DNA from: Anaerolineales bacterium
GTDB taxonomy: Bacteria; Chloroflexota; Anaerolineae; Promineifilales; Promineifilaceae
Assembly: GCA_020432595.1 (NCBI GenBank)
Contig: JAGQGA010000040.1
Location: 1 to 14,048 of the forward strand
Reading direction: 5' to 3'
DNA: 14,048 bases
Positions 6,890 through 13,295 of this stretch are shown here, one piece after another (position 1 is the stretch's first letter; every line of letters starts with the position of its first letter). Both the position numbers and the translations under genes were made by a program. The notes under the pieces were generated by a model. That model ran no database searches. It saw only the letters and a list, made by a program, of their open reading frames with translations, and was not told the DNA's origin.

Positions 6890-8011
6890 ATGGACGAGTT
6901 TAACGGCCGTTGGGAGCAACGCTACCACCCCCTGCGCGACGAATGGGTCATTGTGGCCGCCCACCGGCAAAACCGGCCGTGGCGCGGCGAAATGGCTGTG
7001 TCCAACCGGGTAATTACCCCACCCTACCAACCCGACTGCTACTTCTGTCCCGGTAACCAGCGGGTGGGTGGGGTGCAAAATCCGCCCTATGACGGCGTGT
7101 TTGTGTTTGACAACGACCACCCGTGTGTGGGTGTCAACGCCCCGACGGATTTGCCCCCGCCCACTGGTATCTACCGCAATCGGCCGGCCGACGGGATTGC
7201 CCGCGTCATTTGCTACAGCCCGCGCCATGATTTAACGCTGGCCGAGTTGTCACCGGTTGAAGTGGAAAACCTGGTGGGGGTGTGGCAGCAGCAAATGGCG
7301 GATTTGGGGAAACGGCCGTTTATCAACCACGTCCTCATTTTTGAAAACAAAGGGGAAGCCGTGGGCGTGTCCAACCCGCATCCGCACGGGCAAATCTATG
7401 CCACTAACTTTGTCTTTAAGACGATTGAGACAGAAGTGAAGGCGAACTACCGCCATTGGCAGGAGACGGGGCGGGTGCTGTTTCAGGATATTTTGGCGGC
7501 GGAGTTGGCGGATGGGGCGCGGGTGGTGTGTGAGAATAAAACGGCCGTTGCTTTCATCCCCTACTTTGGCCGCTACGCCTACGAACTATTTGTCGCCCCC
7601 AAAGCGACCCACCCCACCGTTGCCACTCTTTCGGCTGCCGAGATCGTGGATTTTGCCGCCATTTTGCAGGAAGTGACCATCCGGCTGGACAATTTATGGC
7701 AAATGCCGTTCCCCTATGTGATGCCGCTGCACCAGGCCCCCACCGACGGCGGCGATTATCGCCCCTTTCATTTCCACATCGAATTTCACCCGCCGCTGCG
7801 AAAGCCCAATTTGCTCAAATATTTGGCCGGGCCAGAAATTGGCGGCGGCAATTTTCTCAGCGACACGGTGCCGGAGGAGAAGGCGGCGGAGTTGCGGGGG
7901 GTGGCGAGGGTGCATTATAAAAAGAAGGAGATTGGGAGATTGGGAGATTGGGAGACTGTGGAGAGTCTCCCAGTCTCTGAGTCTCCCAGTCTCTTACGAC
8001 CTGATGCTTGA
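6890..8011 (+). CDS. galT: Galactose-1-phosphate uridylyltransferase
   Basis: Transfers UMP between UDP-glucose and a sugar-1-phosphate, classically galactose-1-phosphate in the Leloir pathway. It is a cytoplasmic HIT-superfamily enzyme. Numbered from ATG 6890 (373 residues), it shows [21 protein letters not shown] (11-31), the zinc cysteines C50 and C53 in DCYFCPGN, H113 in [26 protein letters not shown] with H164-P-H166 (H166 the nucleophile, same numbers as in E. coli), and [22 protein letters not shown] (293-314). C50, C53, H113 and H164 fit the class I zinc site. I prefer ATG 6890 to the in-frame TTG at 6863, although neither has a good ribosome-binding site. The last 27 or so residues come from a GGGAGATT repeat and are unlike the family. 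The stop overlaps the next gene by 8 nt. It contains three AACGGCCGTT copies. Confidence 0.95.
   Translation: MDEFNGRWEQRYHPLRDEWVIVAAHRQNRPWRGEMAVSNRVITPPYQPDCYFCPGNQRVGGVQNPPYDGVFVFDNDHPCVGVNAPTDLPPPTGIYRNRPADGIARVICYSPRHDLTLAELSPVEVENLVGVWQQQMADLGKRPFINHVLIFENKGEAVGVSNPHPHGQIYATNFVFKTIETEVKANYRHWQETGRVLFQDILAAELADGARVVCENKTAVAFIPYFGRYAYELFVAPKATHPTVATLSAAEIVDFAAILQEVTIRLDNLWQMPFPYVMPLHQAPTDGGDYRPFHFHIEFHPPLRKPNLLKYLAGPEIGGGNFLSDTVPEEKAAELRGVARVHYKKKEIGRLGDWETVESLPVSESPSLLRPDA
7927..7995 (+). repeat. GGGAGATT repeat array with strong hairpin at the galT 3' end
   Basis: Tandem GGGAGATT units (7927-7949) run into a hairpin. The arm 7944-7957 pairs with 7964-7977 over 14 bp (one G-U) around a 6-nt loop, and further AGTCTCCC units follow to about 7995. 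It lies inside the galT reading frame and encodes the tail beginning [10 protein letters not shown]. It ends 8 bp before the start of the next gene. The structure could attenuate or insulate expression between the two overlapping genes. Confidence 0.75.
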
Positions 8012-9014
8012 CATTCACGATTTACTTCAGCCTATTTTGACCTTGCACAACGAGATACGAACGGCCGTTACTGCCACCAGCGAAACCGCCCAGCTAGACG
8101 ACATGGCCGCCGTGGTGCATGACGGTGACGGCGACACCATCTTTGCCATTGACCGGGTGAGCGAGGAGCGGCTAGTTGATTTTTTCGTCCGCGAGGTTGC
8201 CAGCCACACCCCCATTGTGCTGATTGCCGAGGGGCTGGAAGGGGGAGAAATGGTGCTGCCGCTGGGGGCCAAAGCTGAAGAGGCGGCGTGGCGCATCATT
8301 GTAGACCCAATTGACGGGACGCGGGGGTTGATGTACCAAAAGCGGAGCGGCTGGATTTTGACGGGGGTGGCTCCTAACCGGGGAACGGCAACGTCTCTGC
8401 AAGACATCGTGCTGGCGATACAAACAGAGATCCCGCTGGTGAAGCAGCATTTGTCGGACCAACTGTGGGCTGTGAGGGGTGAGGGGGTAACGGCCGTTCG
8501 CCACAACCGCCTCACCCAGCAAACCACCCCCCTCGCCCTGCACCCCTCCCGCGCCACCACCATCGCCCACGGCTTTGCCATGATCGCCCGCTTTTTCCCT
8601 GGAGCGCGGGAAGAGTTGGCGGCGATTGATGAGGAGATTGTGCTGGGGGCACTGGGGCCGGTGCAGCCGGGCAAAAGCCACTGCTTTGAAGACCAATATA
8701 TTTGCACTGGGGGGCAGTTGTATGAGCTGATGGCGGGGCGGGATCGGTTCGTGGCGGATTTACGGCCGTTAATGGAAACCCTGCTGGCGCGGCGCGGGCT
8801 ACAGCTTGGCATCTGCTGCCACCCCTACGACCTCTGCACCGCGCTCATTGCTCAAGAAATGGGGGTTGTCCTGACCAATGAAACCGGCGGCGTGCTGGAT
8901 GCACCGCTAACTGTTGAGGCCGATGTTGGCTGGGTTGGCTACGCCAATCCTGCCATTCAGCAGCAAATTGAGCCGCTGCTACACGCGGCACTGCAAAGAA
9001 GGAGGTTGTTGTAA
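8004..9014 (+). CDS. Inositol-monophosphatase / FBPase-superfamily phosphatase
   Basis: A 336-residue member of the lithium-sensitive, metal-dependent sugar-phosphatase superfamily. Visible motifs are [14 protein letters not shown] (41-54, D50), the glutamate of IAEG (E76), the signature [11 protein letters not shown] (D101, D104, T106), and a C-terminal [13 protein letters not shown] followed by TGGVLDAPL, corresponding to the WDxAAG region. It is longer than a typical IMPase (about 260). The start is ATG 8004, which overlaps the galT stop by 8 nt. The frame is open further upstream, but that sequence overlaps galT and has no homology. Overlap with galT suggests co-expression and a sugar- or nucleotide-phosphate substrate, though the exact one is unknown. 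It carries AACGGCCGTT at 8060 and 8489 and a 9/10 copy at 8761. Its stop directly abuts the stop of xisI. Confidence 0.85.
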   Translation: MLDIHDLLQPILTLHNEIRTAVTATSETAQLDDMAAVVHDGDGDTIFAIDRVSEERLVDFFVREVASHTPIVLIAEGLEGGEMVLPLGAKAEEAAWRIIVDPIDGTRGLMYQKRSGWILTGVAPNRGTATSLQDIVLAIQTEIPLVKQHLSDQLWAVRGEGVTAVRHNRLTQQTTPLALHPSRATTIAHGFAMIARFFPGAREELAAIDEEIVLGALGPVQPGKSHCFEDQYICTGGQLYELMAGRDRFVADLRPLMETLLARRGLQLGICCHPYDLCTALIAQEMGVVLTNETGGVLDAPLTVEADVGWVGYANPAIQQQIEPLLHAALQRRRLL

Positions 9015-9353
9015 TTAGGCAACTGCAAACTCGGTAAACGGCCGTTTAAACGGCGCTTGAAAACCTAACACAATATCTGAAGGTGGCACACCGCGTTCAA
9101 CTAATTCTGTGGCAATACCGGGTTCGGTAAAATCACGCTGAACCCAAATTTTCCCATCTTTGATGTCTACATGGACGATAACGCCATATGTTCTTTGAAA
9201 GTCGTCTTCCCAGCCAATATCAACAACCTGATAATGATCACGGACGGGATCGAAAATAAGTTGCGTTTCAATGGGTTCTGATCCTGCAACCTGCTGGGTA
9301 TATTCGGCCAGAATTTCTTGCACAAACTTGCGGTACTGTTCTATTTTTTCCAC
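9015..9353 (-). CDS. xisI: XisI family protein
   Basis: A 112-residue protein of the XisI family, named after the Anabaena fdxN-element excision controlling factor. The whole length matches the family pattern: an N-terminal YRKFVQEILAEY helix, a middle segment with FDPVRDHYQVVDIGWEDD, then DGKIWVQRDFTEPGIATELVERGVPPSDIVLGF and the conserved end TEFAVA. The start is GTG at 9351-9353, preceded by AGGAGA at a spacing of about 7 nt. It overlaps the xisH stop by 13 nt, so translation is probably coupled. An extended palindrome, AAACGGCCGTTT (9036-9047), falls in the conserved C-terminal region, read as Lys-Arg-Pro-Phe. The biochemical role of XisI outside heterocyst-forming cyanobacteria is unknown. 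Confidence 0.93.
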   Translation of the reverse strand: MEKIEQYRKFVQEILAEYTQQVAGSEPIETQLIFDPVRDHYQVVDIGWEDDFQRTYGVIVHVDIKDGKIWVQRDFTEPGIATELVERGVPPSDIVLGFQAPFKRPFTEFAVA

Positions 9354-9757
9354 TTGATTATCTCCTGTCGAATGGGATCGTAAACAATTAAGCGGATCTG
9401 ATAACGGTCTATTGTTTTTTGAGCAAATGGTGTCGTAAAAAAATCATCGAAGGTGTCACGAGGAATAGCAAGGTAAAGCAGCCGAGTTGAGCCAGATAAC
9501 TCTAGCAGATAATCATAGTTAAGATATTGACCTAGAGCCAAATGGAAATCATTAATAGCTGATGCCCCTAAGAAACTTTTGATTTCAATGGCAATTTGCT
9601 CCTTATCCCGATTTGCGAGAATAAGGCGTTCAGCACCTAAATCAACTCGAACACGAGTCTGTGCATATTCTAGGAGCAGTGGATCATCTGTAATTGTCCA
9701 GCCGTCTTTTTGCAAAGCTATTTTGACAGCCTCATGGAATAAATCCTTTTTCGACAT
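9341..9757 (-). CDS. xisH: XisH family protein (predicted PD-(D/E)xK nuclease fold)
   Basis: A 138-residue XisH-family protein. It opens with KDLFHEAVKIALQKDGWTITDDPL and carries VDLGAERLILA, AIEIKSFLG, ALGQYLNY and YLAIPRDTFDDFF, then ends IRLIVYDPIRQEIIKW, as in cyanobacterial homologues. D39, E58-x-K60 and Q77 are arranged like a PD-(D/E)xK nuclease core, so DNA cleavage is a reasonable prediction but not shown. It is the first gene of a two-gene unit with xisI. Sample lines are about 42% GC, against about 58% in the neighbouring phosphatase gene. It contains no AACGGCCGTT copy, which fits recent acquisition. A promoter with no room for a leader lies directly upstream. Confidence 0.93.
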   Translation of the reverse strand: MSKKDLFHEAVKIALQKDGWTITDDPLLLEYAQTRVRVDLGAERLILANRDKEQIAIEIKSFLGASAINDFHLALGQYLNYDYLLELSGSTRLLYLAIPRDTFDDFFTTPFAQKTIDRYQIRLIVYDPIRQEIIKWKK

Positions 9758-9763
9758 ACAATT

Positions 9764-9794
9764 ATTGTAGCATAGTTGGCGTTGGATTGATCAA
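9764..9794 (-). promoter_or_regulatory. Candidate promoter for xisHI, probably leaderless
   Basis: On the minus strand TTGATC (9794-9789) and TACAAT (9769-9764) form a sigma-70-like pair with a 19-bp spacer. The -10 box ends 6 nt before the xisH ATG, so transcription would begin at or next to the start codon and give a leaderless mRNA. No Shine-Dalgarno sequence precedes this ATG, in agreement. The spacer is slightly long, so this is tentative. Confidence 0.5.
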
Positions 9795-9811
9795 GGTGAG
9801 GATATTGGCAA

Positions 9812-11158
9812 ATGTTAGCTGATGTGGGACATCTGATGGCGTTGGTTCAAAGGCGAAAGGGGTCTTTCTTTTTGCCTACTGCACCCATTTGTGTAGCACG
9901 GGCACCGGGGCGGTTGGATGTGATGGGGGGGATTGCTGATTATTCGGGGTCGCTGGTGCTGGAGATGCCGATTGCTGAGGCGACGCTGGCGGCGGTGCAG
10001 CTAGACGCGGAGCCGACGGTGCGGATTGTCAGTTTGGGCGGGGATCGGGTGGGAGAAACGGCCGTTTTTTCCCTCCCCCTCACCGATTTGCTTGCTAACG
10101 ATGAGCCGATTCGCTATGAAACGGCCGTTGCCTATTTTCGCCAGCGTCAACCGTGGGCGGCCTACATCGCCGGAGCCTTTGTGGTGCTGATGCGTGAAAA
10201 AGGGGTGCGCTTTGAACAGGGGGCGCGGCTGCTGCTCCATTCCGATGTCCCCGAAGGCAAAGGGGTTAGCTCCTCGGCCGCTGTGGAAGTGGCGGCTATG
10301 CAGGCCATTACCGCTGCCTATGGCATCGAGTTGACTCCCCGCGAGCTGGCACTGCTGTGCCAAAAGGTGGAAAACCACGTCGCCGGTGCCCCTTGCGGCA
10401 TCATGGATCAGATGACGGTGGTGGCGGGGCAGCCCAATCAACTGCTAGCACTGCTGTGCCAGCCGACCGAAATCCAGGGCACCGTCCCCATCCCTGACGA
10501 ACTTAGTTTTGTTGGGCTTGATTCTGGTATTCGCCACGCCGTTTCCGGGGCCGATTATGGCTCGGTGCGGGTGGGGGCGTTTATGGGGTACAAGGTGCTG
10601 CAAACGGCCGTTAACCACACCTGGGATGGCTATTTAGCAAACCTCACCCCGTCCGAATTTGAGCAGCATTACCGCCACCTGCTGCCAGAAACGATGCGCG
10701 GCGACGATTTTTTGCGGCAATATGGCGAACTACCCGACACGGTGACGCAGGTTGACCCCACCCGCACCTACGCCGTGCGCCAGCCCACGCTCCACCCCAT
10801 CTACGAGCATTTTCGCGTCCAAACCTTTGCCCGACTATTGGCAGGCGACCCGCTTGCCAACGCGCCCATGATGGGCGAACTGATGTACCAATCCCACGCC
10901 AGCTATTCGGCTTGTGGGCTAGGGTCAGATGGCACCGATTTACTGGTGGCACTGGCGCGAGCTACGTCAGGGGTTCATGGGGCAAAAATTACGGGGGGTG
11001 GTAGCGGGGGGACAGTGGTGGTGCTGGGAGAAACGGCCGTTATTGCCCAAGCCACCGCCCACATCACCCAACAATACGCCGCCCAAACCGGCCACACTCC
11101 CCACATCTTCACCGGCTCCTCCCCCGGTGCTGCCCAATTTGGCACCCTCAGGTTCTAG
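9812..11158 (+). CDS. GHMP sugar kinase, L-arabinokinase/galactokinase-like
   Basis: Phosphorylates a free sugar at C1. The 448 residues resemble the kinase domain of plant L-arabinokinase (ARA1) throughout, more than typical bacterial GalK: PGRLDVMGGIADYSGSLVLEMPI (32-54), PWAAYIAG (114-121), PEGKGVSSSAAVEVAAM (147-163), LLCQKVENHVAGAPCGIMDQM (181-201, catalytic Asp probably D199), DSGIRHAVSGADYGSVRVGAFMG (237-259), PIYEHFRV (329-336), GELMYQSHASYSACGLGSDGTD (355-376), KITGGGSGGTV (392-402) and GSSPGAAQFG near the end. The three GHMP motifs are complete. The plant enzyme's N-terminal glycosyltransferase-like domain is absent. galT lies upstream on the same strand, separated by the phosphatase gene and xisHI, suggesting sugar to sugar-1-phosphate to UDP-sugar salvage. 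ATG 9812 has a weak GAGG about 10 nt upstream. Four AACGGCCGTT copies are present. Galactose remains a possible substrate. Confidence 0.88.
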   Translation: MLADVGHLMALVQRRKGSFFLPTAPICVARAPGRLDVMGGIADYSGSLVLEMPIAEATLAAVQLDAEPTVRIVSLGGDRVGETAVFSLPLTDLLANDEPIRYETAVAYFRQRQPWAAYIAGAFVVLMREKGVRFEQGARLLLHSDVPEGKGVSSSAAVEVAAMQAITAAYGIELTPRELALLCQKVENHVAGAPCGIMDQMTVVAGQPNQLLALLCQPTEIQGTVPIPDELSFVGLDSGIRHAVSGADYGSVRVGAFMGYKVLQTAVNHTWDGYLANLTPSEFEQHYRHLLPETMRGDDFLRQYGELPDTVTQVDPTRTYAVRQPTLHPIYEHFRVQTFARLLAGDPLANAPMMGELMYQSHASYSACGLGSDGTDLLVALARATSGVHGAKITGGGSGGTVVVLGETAVIAQATAHITQQYAAQTGHTPHIFTGSSPGAAQFGTLRF

Positions 11159-11183
11159 GCTTTGTTGACTTTTCAGAATTTGA

Positions 11184-11251
11184 ACCGCAAAATTCGCAGA
11201 GAGCGCAAAGAAAGAGAAGAAAATAAGCAAAATCTTTGTGCCGTTTGCGGT
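11184..11251. repeat. Imperfect palindromic repeat (ACCGCAAA...TTTGCGGT) between convergent genes
   Basis: ACCGCAAA (11184-11191) pairs with TTTGCGGT (11244-11251). GCGCAAAG (11203-11210) pairs with CTTTGTGC (11234-11241) with one G-U. The arms are of unequal spacing, so the hairpin has an internal bulge. Intergenic repeats built of CGCAGAG and CGCAAAG words occur in many bacteria, from general knowledge. It lies between the convergent stops of the sugar kinase and potA and may help end both transcripts. The remaining bases of 11159-11292 hold no gene. Confidence 0.65.
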
Positions 11252-11292
11252 GAAATCTGCTTCTTTTTGCCAATTGCCCCCGCCCCATCATC

Positions 11293-12501
11293 CTAACTGG
11301 TCAAAATTTGCGCCTCATGCGGCTGCCAGACCCCATAAACGGCATCGCCAACCTTGAAGCGGGTGTCATAGCGGCCACTCAGGTTTTGCACCCGCACAAT
11401 CAAGCTTTCGCCATTAGGCAGCCTGATCTGATAGCGAATATCGGTGCCGATGTAGATGGATTCAACAACCGTACCGGGCAAGGCCACCAGCCCTTCCCCC
11501 TGCAAATAGTCGCCAACGGTGCTGTTGGCAGCCGGGATGTTGCCTTGAAACAGCCGCCGCAGCTCTGCGTCGTTTGCCCCTTGTGCTTGCAGGTCGGCCA
11601 CAGTTGCCATTGGGTAAAGGCTAATTTTTTCCGGCCGAATGGCGAGGGTGACGGCCTGGCTGAGCGAAACGGCCGTTTCCGGTGGCTTCACAGCAATCTC
11701 ATTCTCGGCCACGGTGAGGCGGTAGGTGGGGGTGGTTTGGGACAAACGGCCGTTCAGGAAATTCGTCTCCCCAATAAAATCCGCCACAAACCGATTCGAC
11801 GGGCTTTCATAAATCTCACGCGGTGCCCCCATCTGCTGAATCACCCCATCCTGCATGACCGCAATCCGATCCGACATGGTGAGAGCCTCTTCCTGGTCGT
11901 GGGTCACATAGATAAACGTAATCCCAAGCTGGCTTTGCAGTTGCTTTAGCTCAAGCTGCACCTCTTTCCGCAGCTTCAAATCCAACGCCCCTAGCGGCTC
12001 ATCCAGCAGCAGCACCGTTGGCTCATTGACCAACGCCCGCGCTAGCGCAATGCGCTGCTGCTGCCCGCCGGAAAGCTGAGTGGTACGCCGGTTCTCATAG
12101 CCGCCCATTCGCACCAGCTCCAACGCCTCTTTCACCCGCCGCTCCCGTTCCGGCGCAGCCACCCGCCTGATTTTTAGCCCAAACCCCACGTTTTGCCCCA
12201 CGTTGAGGTGGGGAAAGAGGGCGTAGTTTTGAAAGACGGTGTTAACCGGCCGTTTGTTGGCTGGCACATCGGTCATTGGCTCACCGGCAATGGTTATCTG
12301 CCCGGCCGTTGGGTTTTCAAACCCGGCAATCATTCGCAGGGTGGTTGTTTTGCCGCAGCCGCTTGGCCCCAGAAAGGTGAAAAATTCGCCGCGCCATATT
12401 TGCAGATTCATGGCATTAACGGCCGTTACCCGCTGCGCCCCTCTCCCCGCAGGAAACACCTTGCTCACATCCTTCAACTCAACCGCAACAACCTCAGCCA
12501 T
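11293..12501 (-). CDS. potA: Spermidine/putrescine-type ABC transporter ATP-binding protein
   Basis: ATPase that powers import by the PotBC permease pair at the cytoplasmic membrane. In the 403-residue numbering that counts the GTG, motifs are Walker [10 protein letters not shown] (46-54), Q-loop Q92 in [14 protein letters not shown] signature LSGGQQQR (144-151), Walker B VLLLDEP (164-170), D-loop GALD, and H202 in [15 protein letters not shown]-terminal TOBE-type domain follows ([23 protein letters not shown]). A segment of about 35 residues before it ([15 protein letters not shown]...) looks like an insertion. I chose ATG at 12499-12501, in a TGATG overlap with the potC stop and with GGAGG 7 nt upstream. 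A GTG one codon earlier is possible. It is the last gene of the operon. It holds three exact AACGGCCGTT copies. The transported substrate could also be another cation or small molecule. Confidence 0.93.
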   Translation of the reverse strand: MAEVVAVELKDVSKVFPAGRGAQRVTAVNAMNLQIWRGEFFTFLGPSGCGKTTTLRMIAGFENPTAGQITIAGEPMTDVPANKRPVNTVFQNYALFPHLNVGQNVGFGLKIRRVAAPERERRVKEALELVRMGGYENRRTTQLSGGQQQRIALARALVNEPTVLLLDEPLGALDLKLRKEVQLELKQLQSQLGITFIYVTHDQEEALTMSDRIAVMQDGVIQQMGAPREIYESPSNRFVADFIGETNFLNGRLSQTTPTYRLTVAENEIAVKPPETAVSLSQAVTLAIRPEKISLYPMATVADLQAQGANDAELRRLFQGNIPAANSTVGDYLQGEGLVALPGTVVESIYIGTDIRYQIRLPNGESLIVRVQNLSGRYDTRFKVGDAVYGVWQPHEAQILTS

Positions 12502-13292
12502 CACTTCGCCTCCCCTGCCCGGCGCAGCCGTTCAGACAGAAAAATTATCAACACCGAACCCACCATAATCAACGCCCCCAACGCCACCACAATCGGAATC
12601 CGCCGGGGAAAGCGCAGTTGCGAATACATATAAACCGGCAATGTGGCGTTCGTCCCCACCACAAACACGCTCATGGCATACTCGTCAAATGACGTCGTAA
12701 ACGCCGTCAAAAACGCCGCCACCAAAGCCGGTAAACTCATCGGCAAAATTACCTGAAGCTGCGCCCCCCAAAAGCTCGCCCCCAAATCCATCGCCGCCTC
12801 TTCCATGTTGGCCGGGAACCCCGCCAACCGCGACGACACAATCAGCAGCACAATCGGGATATTGATCACCACATGCCCCAGCCCCACCGTCAGCAAACTT
12901 AGCTCCACGTCAAACACCTGCCGATACAAAATCAGCAGAGCCACCCCAATCACCACCGACGGAATCACCAGCGGCAGCGCCGAAATCCCGATAAAAATGT
13001 TTTTGCCGGGAAACTCAAAGCGGTTTATGGCAATGGCCGCCATCGTCCCCAGCACCGTAGCCGCCAGCGATGACCACAACCCCACCCAGATGCTGTTCCA
13101 CAGCGACTTCAAAAGCTCGCCCGCTCCGAATAGCTCCTGATACCAGCGCAGCGTAAACCCCGTCAGCGGAAAGCGCAAATTAGTTGAATCATTAAAGGAA
13201 AACACAATGAGCAAAAGAATCGGCAAGTACAAAAACAGAGCCACCAGCCAATAGTAAAGTGACCCCAGCGAAAAGCGGTTTCTCAGTTCCAT
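12501..13292 (-). CDS. potC: Spermidine/putrescine-type ABC transporter permease
   Basis: A 263-residue inner-membrane permease of the PotC type, forming the channel with PotB. It has a first membrane helix at about residues 13-32 ([20 protein letters not shown]), the FNDS motif, then about five more hydrophobic segments. The ATPase-coupling EAA loop reads [22 protein letters not shown], with the usual Gly and the following Pro. The length is typical of the family. ATG 13290-13292 lies 3 nt after the potB stop, and the stop overlaps the potA ATG, so the three genes form one operon. Neither potC nor the visible part of potB contains the AACGGCCGTT palindrome. Confidence 0.93.
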   Translation of the reverse strand: MELRNRFSLGSLYYWLVALFLYLPILLLIVFSFNDSTNLRFPLTGFTLRWYQELFGAGELLKSLWNSIWVGLWSSLAATVLGTMAAIAINRFEFPGKNIFIGISALPLVIPSVVIGVALLILYRQVFDVELSLLTVGLGHVVINIPIVLLIVSSRLAGFPANMEEAAMDLGASFWGAQLQVILPMSLPALVAAFLTAFTTSFDEYAMSVFVVGTNATLPVYMYSQLRFPRRIPIVVALGALIMVGSVLIIFLSERLRRAGEAK

Positions 13293-13295
13293 GCT

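Larger units (their letters stand above)
579..12427. repeat. Highly iterated palindrome AACGGCCGTT, 24 exact copies
   Basis: Exact copies start at 579, 972, 1263, 2023, 2095, 2278, 2452, 3640, 4532, 4910, 5724, 6902, 7311, 7540, 8060, 8489, 9037, 10057, 10120, 10603, 11032, 11668, 11745 and 12418. Near copies are at 797, 1302, 1762, 4835, 8761 and 12301. The window itself begins GGCCGTTTT, probably the cut end of another copy. Twenty-two exact copies are in coding sequence and two are intergenic (1263, 4532). The base before the site is A or T in 21 of 24. The copy at 3640 extends to a 16-bp perfect palindrome. No copy lies in 12428-14048. The function is unknown. Confidence 0.97.

Noticed and set aside
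5109..7995. CRISPR-like array formed by the GATTGGAGATT units
   Set aside because: The units are 8-11 bp, nearly contiguous and mutually inverted, with no regular spacers and no cas genes.
7839..8003. N-terminal extension of the phosphatase gene into galT
   Set aside because: The extra residues are arginine/glycine-rich out-of-frame translation of galT and of the repeat array. ATG 8004 begins the recognisable protein.
8027..8812. Long open frame (261 codons) on the minus strand opposite the phosphatase gene
   Set aside because: Serine- and arginine-rich composition, no motifs, and fully antisense to a gene with clear catalytic signatures. It is a GC-driven shadow.
11308..11949. Long plus-strand frame (213 codons) opposite potA
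   Set aside because: Antisense to a gene with complete ABC motifs; no recognisable domain of its own.
12239..12310. Extra palindrome copies near 12246 and 12301 (ACCGGCCGTT, CCCGGCCGTT)
   Set aside because: They differ from AACGGCCGTT in the first bases and were not counted as exact copies.
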